Shown piece after piece: positions 57,442-64,000 of a stretch of 64,000 nucleotides of DNA (position 1 is its first letter; each line of letters begins with the position of its first letter). A model generated the notes under the pieces. It was given only the letters and a program-made list of their open reading frames with translations. It did not search any database and was not told the origin of the DNA. The DNA is taken from positions 1-64,000 of the forward strand of contig JAFUMO010000001.1 of assembly GCA_017482565.1 (NCBI GenBank), read 5' to 3'. The stretch comes from Bacteroidales bacterium (lineage in GTDB: Bacteria > Bacteroidota > Bacteroidia > Bacteroidales > UBA932). The position numbers and the translations under genes are program-made.

Positions 57442-58662
57442 ATGACACAACTTAAATCACAACGTTATGTAGCACTTGACGTGCTCAGGGGTATGACGGT
57501 TGCAGGTATGATACTTGTGAACAACCCCGGATCATGGGCCCACATCTTCCCGCCGCTGGCACACGCCAAATGGGCCGGCTGTACCCCTACAGACCTCGTT
57601 TTCCCATTCTTCCTCTTTGTAGTGGGGGCCGCTATGGCATTCTCGTTCGCAAAATACAATGAGGGGCTTACACCGGAGAGCGTGAAGAAGCTCATCAAGA
57701 GGGGCATCCTCATTTTCCTTGTTGGATTCGGCCTCAACTGGTTCCCTTTCTACCCTACATCCCCGAATCCGGACCTCTCATTCTGGGAGAACTTCATCTA
57801 CCGTCTGGAGCATGTGAGGATTATAGGAGTGCTGCAGAGGATTGCAATGTGCTATGTTCTTGGCGGACTTGTGGCCCTATGGCTGCAGAAGGCCAGGAAG
57901 ATCATTCCAGCCATGGCCATCCTTATGGGACTCCACTGGCTTATCCTGTGGCTCATAGGTGACTCTTCCGCAGAACTGGTGAACGGTGCTGCAGGGGCAT
58001 TCTCACTCGCAGGACAGGGAGCTGATGACATTGACCTTGCCATTTTCGGCGTTGATCATATCTACAAGGGATTCGGCATCCCGTTTGACCCGGAAGGGCT
58101 GCTCGGCGCATTGTCGGGAGCATGTACGGTATTGTTGGGATACCTTATCGGGAAGAAGATACAGCAGACCAAGGAGAAGATTGATGTGGTTGCCCAGCTT
58201 TATACAATAGGCCTCTGCTGCCTTGCAGGAGGTCTTGTGTGGAGCATCTGCTACCCTATCATCAAGGCTCTGTGGACCGGTTCGTACGTGCTTTATGCAG
58301 GGGGCTGGAGCATCATAATGCTTGCTTTCTTCATCTACCTGATTGACATCAAGGGAAAGGAGAAGGTTTTCACACCTTTCAAGGCAATGGGCATGAACCC
58401 GCTGTTTGCTTTTGTGATGGCAGGCCTCTTTGCAAAGGTCCTTGGACAGATCATAAAATGGAAGGCTGCTGTTGTAATGGCAGACGGTGCAGTGAAGGAG
58501 AAGACCTGGAGCGTCCTCAGCTGGTTCTACAACAATGTATGCGTTGCAATAGTGGGGGAGAACAATGAGATTTCATCACTCATGTTTGCACTTGTATATG
58601 TGGCCGTGTTCACCGCAATGGCAATGTGGCTCTACAAGAAGAAAATTGTAATAAAGCTTTAA
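57442..58662 (+). CDS. HGSNAT-like membrane acyltransferase (DUF5009 type)
   Basis: A 406-residue protein with about ten membrane segments. The opening YVALDVLRGMTVAGMILVNN and WAGCTPTDLVFPFFLFVVG are hallmarks of the heparan-alpha-glucosaminide N-acetyltransferase-like family, with a likely active-site His or Asp in the first loops. It would acetylate amino sugars across the inner membrane, perhaps in peptidoglycan or glycan recycling. It fits with the amino-sugar genes at 42896-45806 and the NamZ-type gene at 63450, but linkage is only thematic. Confidence 0.83.
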   Translation: MTQLKSQRYVALDVLRGMTVAGMILVNNPGSWAHIFPPLAHAKWAGCTPTDLVFPFFLFVVGAAMAFSFAKYNEGLTPESVKKLIKRGILIFLVGFGLNWFPFYPTSPNPDLSFWENFIYRLEHVRIIGVLQRIAMCYVLGGLVALWLQKARKIIPAMAILMGLHWLILWLIGDSSAELVNGAAGAFSLAGQGADDIDLAIFGVDHIYKGFGIPFDPEGLLGALSGACTVLLGYLIGKKIQQTKEKIDVVAQLYTIGLCCLAGGLVWSICYPIIKALWTGSYVLYAGGWSIIMLAFFIYLIDIKGKEKVFTPFKAMGMNPLFAFVMAGLFAKVLGQIIKWKAAVVMADGAVKEKTWSVLSWFYNNVCVAIVGENNEISSLMFALVYVAVFTAMAMWLYKKKIVIKL

Positions 58663-58690
58663 CTTCCGGCCATCCGGAGAGTCATATATT

Positions 58691-59188
58691 ATGGCATACA
58701 TAGGACTTATATCAGACACCCACGGGGTATTTGACGAAAAGCTCAGAAAGTTCCTGGAGCCGGTGGACGAGATCTGGCATGCAGGGGATTTCGGGAACAT
58801 TGAGACGGCGGATGCCATTGCCGCATTCAAGCCGCTCAGGGGTGTATACGGCAACTGCGATGACCAGGCAGTGAGGCTTGCCCACCCGTATGTGCAGTTC
58901 TTTGAGCTGGAGGGGATGAGGATACTTATGATGCACATAGGAGGCTATCCGGGAAGATATGACTTCAAGGCCTTCCAGCTTATAAACGCCCATCTTCCCG
59001 ACATATTCATCTGCGGACACTCGCACATCCTCAAGGTGATAAATGACACCAAGTACAACGTGCTCACCATCAACCCGGGAGCAGCAGGGATACAGGGATT
59101 CCACAATGTGAGGACCGCCCTGAGGTTCAGGATAGAGAACGGCACCATAAAGGATATGGAAGTTGGCGAATGGGAAAGAAAATTATAA
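58691..59188 (+). CDS. YfcE/MJ0936-type phosphodiesterase
   Basis: A 165-residue metallophosphoesterase. The metal ligands appear in order: ISDTHG (residues 6-11), HAGDFG (36), GNCDD (61), HIGGYPGR (83) and CGHSHILK (115). The family hydrolyses phosphodiesters. The natural substrate is not known. It follows the acyltransferase by 28 bases. Confidence 0.9.
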   Translation: MAYIGLISDTHGVFDEKLRKFLEPVDEIWHAGDFGNIETADAIAAFKPLRGVYGNCDDQAVRLAHPYVQFFELEGMRILMMHIGGYPGRYDFKAFQLINAHLPDIFICGHSHILKVINDTKYNVLTINPGAAGIQGFHNVRTALRFRIENGTIKDMEVGEWERKL

Positions 59189-59229
59189 ACAAAGGAACCC
59201 CACGGGGATCCGCCTAACACAAAATATAC

Positions 59230-61680
59230 ATGAAAAGACTGTTTCTACTCATTGCATTGGCAGCATGCAGCCTGGCTTACGCACAGCAGACTCCTGTCAC
59301 CAAGGCAAACTACGACCTTGCAGAGAGATTCTCCGCAAAGAAAGTGGGCCAGATGGTTTTCTCTACAGACGTGAGGCCCAACTGGTTCAAGAATTCAGAC
59401 AAATTCTGGTACACCTATAAGACAACCCAAGGTGAGGAATACTACATTGTAGATCCTGTTACCGGAACAAAGAGGAAAGTATGGGATATGGGCAAGCTTG
59501 CAGCCGAGATCTCATCAATCACAAAAGATCCGTTTGACGCACAGCACCTCCCTATCCAGAAGCTGAGGCTGGTGGATGATGACAAGGCTTTTGAGTTTGA
59601 GATAAAGACCTCAATCATGGTACCCAAGAAAGAGAAGCCTGGAGAGAAGAAACCTGCAAAGGGTGCAAAGGAGAACAAGGTATTCCGCTTCAAATGGGAC
59701 ATTGCCTCAGGAAAGCTTTCAGACATTACGGAGCAGGAGGCTGAGAAGGACTACCCAAGATGGGCCAGTGTTTCTCCCGACGGAAAATATGCTGTATACG
59801 GCAAGAACTATAACCTCTGGTACATGGATATGGAGAACCTCAAGAAGGCCATTGAGAATGAGAAGGACTCAACCATCGTTGAGCACCAGCTCACCAAAGA
59901 CGGCAGCAAGGAGTTCCCATACGCAGGGCGTGGAATGTATGGCGGGAACCATGAGGAGGATACAACCAAACGTACGGGAGCATACGTTGCATGGTCACCT
60001 GATTCAAGACATTTTGCCCTCACAAGAAATGACATGAGCAATGTAAAGGAGCTGTGGGTAATTGACGTGCTTGCAAACCCACGCCCAAAACTTGAGGGAT
60101 ATAAATACCAGATGCCGGGCGAGCCCGGCCCTAAGGCATACCTTTACCTGTTTGATTTTGAAGACAAGAGCTCAAGGACCATCAACATTGATGCATTCAA
60201 GGACCAGTCCGTAAGCGTTGAGAGGGCTCCTATAACCGTTAAGGAGAGATACGGCAAATATGTTCCGCTCAAATGGCTGGGAGACAACGGCAAATTCTAT
60301 TTCACACGCCAGAGCCGGGACCAGAAGAGGGTAGACCTCTGCAGCGTTGATGTGACTACAGGCGAGTGCAAGGTTATCCTCCACGAGGAGCTGAACACAT
60401 ACGTTGAGACAAGGGACTTTGAATTCTTCAACAACGGAAGTGAGTTTGTACACTGGTCTGAGAGGGACGGATGGGCACACCTGTATCTATACGGTGCAGA
60501 CGGAACACTCAAGAACCAGATTACCAAAGGTGAGTTCCATGTGGAGCAGGTACTTGGAATAGATGAGGCAAAGAGAGTGGTATACTTCACCGCATGCGGC
60601 AGGGAGAAGGGTATCAACCCTTACTATATGTATGTATATAGCGCAAACCTGGACGGCAGCAACGTGAAGCTCCTCAACAAGGGCGACTACGACAACAAAG
60701 TGAACATGTCTGATGACAACCGCTACTTTGTGAACAACTACTCAAGGGTTGACTGCACTCCAAGGACAGCCCTCTATGATAATACAGGCCGTAAGATCAT
60801 GGACCTTGAGGAGGCTGACCTCAGCCAGCTCCTGGCAAGGGGCTACAAGTTTCCTGAGATCTTCACAGTAAAGGCCGGTGACGGAATTACTGACCTCTAC
60901 GGCGTAATGTACAAGCCTTTTGACTTTGATTCAACCAAACTCTACCCAATCATTGAGTATGTATATCCAGGCCCTCAGACTGAGGCAAACAACTCATCAT
61001 GGACAAAGAGCATGGACAGGGTTGACCGTCTTGCACAGCTGGGCTTCATAGTTGTTACCGTAGGCAACCGGGGAGGACACCCTAACCGTTCAAAATGGTA
61101 CCACAACTTCGGTTATGGCAACCTGAGGGATTATGGTCTGGAGGACAAGAAGGTAACTGTACAGCAGCTTGCTGCTCGCCATCCTTTCATAAACGGCAAC
61201 AAGGTGGGTATCCACGGCCACTCGGGCGGAGGATTCATGTCAACAGCAGCAATCCTCAAATATCCTGATTTCTTCACAGCAGCTGTTTCTTGCGCCGGCA
61301 ACCACGACAACAGCATCTACAACCGCTGGTGGAGCGAGCAGCACCATGGAGTGCTTGAGGAGGTAACAGAGAAAGGTGACACCACATTCAAATACAGCAT
61401 CAACACCAACCAGCAGCTTGCCAAGAACCTCAAGGGCAATCTGCTCCTCATCCACGGAGACATTGACAACAATGTGCACCCGGGCAACACAATAAGGGTT
61501 GTTGATGCCCTGATCAAGGCCAACAAACGTTTCCAGATGCTCATCCTTCCTGGACAGAGACACTCATTCGGTAACATGACAGAATACTTCTTCTGGAGGA
61601 TGGCCGACCATTTCTGTGAATATCTGATTGGAGACTCCCAGAAAGAGGAGATAGACATCAAACAGATGAACAACAATTAG
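59230..61680 (+). CDS. Dipeptidyl peptidase IV-type S9 peptidase
   Basis: An 816-residue secreted protease: signal peptide (about 1-19, LAYAQ), a beta-propeller N-terminal domain (about 50-560) and an alpha/beta-hydrolase C-terminal domain. The nucleophile serine is in GHSGGGF (near 662), the aspartate in HGDIDNNV (about 741) and the histidine in GQRHSFGN (near 778). Removes dipeptides ending in proline or alanine from peptides in the periplasm. It shows propeller sequence WASVSPDGKYAVYGKN and SPDSRHFALTRND. A terminator follows. Confidence 0.92.
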   Translation: MKRLFLLIALAACSLAYAQQTPVTKANYDLAERFSAKKVGQMVFSTDVRPNWFKNSDKFWYTYKTTQGEEYYIVDPVTGTKRKVWDMGKLAAEISSITKDPFDAQHLPIQKLRLVDDDKAFEFEIKTSIMVPKKEKPGEKKPAKGAKENKVFRFKWDIASGKLSDITEQEAEKDYPRWASVSPDGKYAVYGKNYNLWYMDMENLKKAIENEKDSTIVEHQLTKDGSKEFPYAGRGMYGGNHEEDTTKRTGAYVAWSPDSRHFALTRNDMSNVKELWVIDVLANPRPKLEGYKYQMPGEPGPKAYLYLFDFEDKSSRTINIDAFKDQSVSVERAPITVKERYGKYVPLKWLGDNGKFYFTRQSRDQKRVDLCSVDVTTGECKVILHEELNTYVETRDFEFFNNGSEFVHWSERDGWAHLYLYGADGTLKNQITKGEFHVEQVLGIDEAKRVVYFTACGREKGINPYYMYVYSANLDGSNVKLLNKGDYDNKVNMSDDNRYFVNNYSRVDCTPRTALYDNTGRKIMDLEEADLSQLLARGYKFPEIFTVKAGDGITDLYGVMYKPFDFDSTKLYPIIEYVYPGPQTEANNSSWTKSMDRVDRLAQLGFIVVTVGNRGGHPNRSKWYHNFGYGNLRDYGLEDKKVTVQQLAARHPFINGNKVGIHGHSGGGFMSTAAILKYPDFFTAAVSCAGNHDNSIYNRWWSEQHHGVLEEVTEKGDTTFKYSINTNQQLAKNLKGNLLLIHGDIDNNVHPGNTIRVVDALIKANKRFQMLILPGQRHSFGNMTEYFFWRMADHFCEYLIGDSQKEEIDIKQMNNN

Positions 61681-61705
61681 TTGCTGATTATCTGCACAAT
61701 TGTAC

Positions 61706-61732
61706 AAAAGGGGCGTCCAAAACGCCCCTTTT
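61706..61732 (+). terminator. Terminator after the S9 peptidase
   Basis: Perfect 11-bp stem AAAAGGGGCGT / ACGCCCCTTTT with a 5-base loop. Confidence 0.85.
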
Positions 61733-61808
61733 GCATTATTTCACATCATATATAGCATAGTGTAATTATATCACACTCATTTACTGATTATTGCAGAAAA
61801 CTCAAAAA

Positions 61809-61839
61809 TTTGGTATATAAAATAATTTGATTACCTTTG
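61809..61839 (+). promoter_or_regulatory. Promoter of the FadL-type gene
   Basis: TTTG (61809-61812) and TACCTTTG (61832-61839) with 19-base spacing, a textbook Bacteroidetes promoter. The ATG is 29 bases downstream. Confidence 0.8.
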
Positions 61840-61868
61840 CGCCCGATTTTAACAATAGACTAAGAAAT

Positions 61869-63317
61869 ATGAAATTCAGAAAATTGGCAAGTAAGATGGT
61901 ATTGACAGCCGCTGCAGTGCTTACAGTGCTTACAGCAAACGCTGAGGGATACCAGATCAATTCACAGAGTGCAAGACAGACAGGTATGGGTCACACAGGT
62001 ACAGCCTTGAAGCTTGGTGCTGAGAGCATGCTGTTCAACCCTGCAGGTATGGCATTCATGAACTCAAAATTTGACATTTCTCTTGGTGTTACCGGAATCC
62101 AGTCAAAAGTAAAATTCAACGGTATGGGTACCAAAGCCGAGACCGACAACCCAATGAGTACACCGCTATTCGGCTATATCGGATACAAGCCTTGCAGCAA
62201 CCTTGCAGTTGGTGTAAGCGTTACAAACCCGGCAGGAAACTCTCTCGTTTGGGGTGACAACTGGGCAGGTGCAACTATGCTTCAGGAGGTTTCTCTTGCC
62301 GCATTCAGCATCCAGCCTACAGTATCATACAAGATAGGTGACATCGTAAGCATAGGTGCAGGCCTCATGATTGATTTCGGTTCATTCTCACAAGAGAAAG
62401 CTCTTATTGGCAAAAACCAATTGGAAGCATTAATTCCTCTTGCAAATAAACTTGCACCAATGGAGCCGAAATTAGGCGCTCTTCCTGATGCAATACAGAC
62501 TTTTCATGATAAGTATCCTGCAGAAATTGAGCTTGAGGGTTCTTCTAAAGTTTCATACGGCTTCAATATTGGAGCAATGGTAAACATTACCCCAAAACTT
62601 ACATTTGGTGTAAATTACCGTTCAAAAGTAAAATTGTCTGTAGAAGGAGGTGATGCAGAGGTTGATTACGCAAATGATTATGCACAGAATGTTGTAAACA
62701 CAATCGCATCCTTCAAAATCCCTTCACAACTTGAGGGAATGATAGATAAAGAAACTCTAAAGACAATTGAAGCAACAATAGCAAAGATGGGTATTGTTAC
62801 AAATCTTGATGGAACAAAATTTGATGCCTCAATGCCAATCCCAAGCATTCTCAGTTTTGGACTTGCTTACAAGCCAAATGACGCACTTACCCTGACTGGA
62901 GAAGCTCAGTTCACTGGTTGGAGCGCATACAAGAGACTTGATATCTCTTTCAAACAAAATGGTAAAGAGATTTATTTACAACCATCTATAAAAGATTATG
63001 AGAATACCGTTGCAGTGAGGATTGGAGGTGAGTATGTAATCTCTGACTTTGCAACCGTAAGGGCAGGTGCATACCTCGATACCCCTCCTGTACAGAAAGA
63101 CAACTACAATCCAGAGACTCCAAGTGCAACCACTTTCTGCGGAACTGTAGGTGCATCATTGAGCCCGATGAAGAACATGACAATTGACCTTGCCTTTGCT
63201 TACCTCCAGGGCAAGAAGACAAACGGCACTTTCCAGGACAGCACAATAGGTGCATTCAGCGGCGAGTACCAGAAGAGTGCAGTCATGCCCGCAATTGGAT
63301 TGAGGTTCCGGTTCTAA
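61869..63317 (+). CDS. OmpP1/FadL-family outer-membrane transporter
   Basis: A 482-residue barrel. The signal peptide (about 1-26, LTANAEG) is followed by the family signature GYQINSQSARQTGMGHTGTA and LFNPAGMAFM, and the protein ends in GLRFRF. FadL-type barrels pass hydrophobic molecules such as fatty acids across the outer membrane. The ATG at 61869 opens the signal peptide; 14 codons upstream are not needed. A charged helical insert (about 170-215) is notable but not disruptive. Confidence 0.9.
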   Translation: MKFRKLASKMVLTAAAVLTVLTANAEGYQINSQSARQTGMGHTGTALKLGAESMLFNPAGMAFMNSKFDISLGVTGIQSKVKFNGMGTKAETDNPMSTPLFGYIGYKPCSNLAVGVSVTNPAGNSLVWGDNWAGATMLQEVSLAAFSIQPTVSYKIGDIVSIGAGLMIDFGSFSQEKALIGKNQLEALIPLANKLAPMEPKLGALPDAIQTFHDKYPAEIELEGSSKVSYGFNIGAMVNITPKLTFGVNYRSKVKLSVEGGDAEVDYANDYAQNVVNTIASFKIPSQLEGMIDKETLKTIEATIAKMGIVTNLDGTKFDASMPIPSILSFGLAYKPNDALTLTGEAQFTGWSAYKRLDISFKQNGKEIYLQPSIKDYENTVAVRIGGEYVISDFATVRAGAYLDTPPVQKDNYNPETPSATTFCGTVGASLSPMKNMTIDLAFAYLQGKKTNGTFQDSTIGAFSGEYQKSAVMPAIGLRFRF

Positions 63318-63351
63318 AGACTACCTGAAATTTAACCTTACTACAAAAAGG

Positions 63352-63391
63352 AAGCCTGTGGCCGGCAGCAATGCCCCCTGCAGGCTTTTTT
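63352..63391 (+). terminator. Terminator after the FadL-type gene
   Basis: Stem AAGCCTG / CAGGCTT around a 22-base loop with its own GC pairing, then TTTTTT. Confidence 0.7.
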
Positions 63392-63408
63392 ATTTATTCC
63401 TTTTTAAA

Positions 63409-63416
63409 TACCTTTG
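63409..63416 (+). promoter_or_regulatory. Candidate -7 element of the NamZ-type gene
   Basis: TACCTTTG, 33 bases upstream of the ATG at 63450. Confidence 0.65.
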
Positions 63417-63449
63417 TATCACATATTCCTGCAAACAACCAAAAAATAT

Positions 63450-64000
63450 ATGAAGAGACTATTCACTATCATTGCAGCTGCAGCCCTTTCGCTGGCATTC
63501 TGCGCATGTGCACAGGCTGACGGACAGAACACTGCCCAGGCACCTGAAACCAACGCCGCTCCAGGCAACACCATGGGAACCTTCCCCGGTGAGGAGAATA
63601 TGAATTACGCCACCGACATCCTTACAGGAGCACAGCAGGTGGAGGAATACCTCAAGCTCGTTGAGGGGAAAAGGGTATGCGTACTCTCAAACCAGTCAGG
63701 CATGGCATCTGCCACAGCACACGTGCTGGACACACTTCTTGCACACAACGTTAAAGTTACATGCATCATGTCACCTGAACACGGCTTCAGAGGTGATGCA
63801 GATGCCGGTGAGCACGTTTCAAGCTCAACTGACCCAAAGACAGGAATTCCTATCCGCTCACTCTATGAGGGGAAATCAGGCAAGCCTGCAAAGGAGGTTA
63901 TGGATGAGTTTGACGTACTTGTATTTGACCTGCAGGATGTGGGAGTAAGGTTCTACACATACTATGTTACAATGGTGAAGATGATGGCAGCCTGCGCCGT
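63450..64000 (+). CDS. DUF1343/NamZ-type exo-muramidase, 3' end outside window
   Basis: The first 183 residues of a secreted or lipid-anchored protein (cysteines 18 and 20 near the end of a hydrophobic signal, LAFCACAQ). After a low-complexity spacer (24-50) the DUF1343 domain begins: GKRVCVLSNQSGM near 73, MSPEHGFRGDADAGEHV near 108 and LVFDLQDVGVRFYTY near 160. NamZ enzymes release N-acetylmuramic acid from the ends of peptidoglycan chains. The gene continues beyond the window. Confidence 0.88.
   Translation, partial: MKRLFTIIAAAALSLAFCACAQADGQNTAQAPETNAAPGNTMGTFPGEENMNYATDILTGAQQVEEYLKLVEGKRVCVLSNQSGMASATAHVLDTLLAHNVKVTCIMSPEHGFRGDADAGEHVSSSTDPKTGIPIRSLYEGKSGKPAKEVMDEFDVLVFDLQDVGVRFYTYYVTMVKMMAACA

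Noticed and set aside
1..64000. Insertion sequence or complete prophage
   Set aside because: No transposase, capsid, terminase or lysis gene is seen; the phage-like genes are only antirepressor types.

Overview
The window is from a member of the Bacteroidales (Bacteroidetes). The evidence is the repeated promoter signature TTTG / TAnnTTTG with little sign of Shine-Dalgarno sites, CTnDOT-type Tra proteins, type V (Fim/Mfa-like) pilus proteins, many lipoproteins with BIG2 domains, and chromosomal families typical of this order. I cannot name a genus from the sequence alone.

Positions 1 to about 33,770 are an integrative/conjugative element (ICE); its left end lies outside the window. From the left it carries a relaxase (cut by the window edge) with its accessory protein, a YafQ-type toxin-antitoxin pair, a plasmid-style replication origin with two families of iterons next to a Rep_3 initiator, and an ArdC-like gene. 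A rightward block starts at a ParA gene (6259) and runs through TraE, F, G, I, J, K, M, N, O and Q. It continues almost without gaps into a type V pilus locus: a DUF3575 protein, an OmpA/TPR lipoprotein, an Mfa1-like fimbrillin, an Mfa2-like anchor and a large BIG2 tip-adhesin candidate. Three phage-antirepressor-type genes (KilA-N, KilA-N, and an ORF6N-AntA-AntA-ORF6N mosaic) lie between the pilus genes. Leftward cargo follows: a PLD-like plus membrane-protein pair that may be a defence module, a YefM/YoeB module, two secreted/lipoprotein genes, a frameshifted ORF6N gene, and an integrase/excisionase operon. The operon abuts tRNA-Met, the likely attachment site, with tRNA-Gln just upstream of it.

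Positions 33,770 to 64,000 are ordinary chromosome. They hold an LTA-synthase-like sulfatase-fold protein, a rhodanese/isoaspartyl-peptidase fusion lipoprotein, a TPR protein and a large outer-membrane barrel, a ROK/MFS/SIS amino-sugar-like operon, a 5'-nucleotidase-like enzyme and a porin, ispF, a mutL/rhomboid/endonuclease-family operon, TsaC, a fimbrillin-like surface protein behind a structured leader, rsmE, an HGSNAT-like acyltransferase, a phosphodiesterase, a DPP-IV peptidase, a FadL-type porin and the start of a NamZ-type muramidase. Small palindromic repeats (35,892; 53,291; 56,448) are scattered here.

The most unusual part is the join of conjugation and pilus genes into one apparent transcription unit. 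It contains antirepressor genes with near-identical DNA at their ends and divergent DNA in the recognition region, and one of them overlaps the start of the adhesin gene. This could be a mating-adhesion system under switchable, recombining DNA-binding regulators. That reading is inference.
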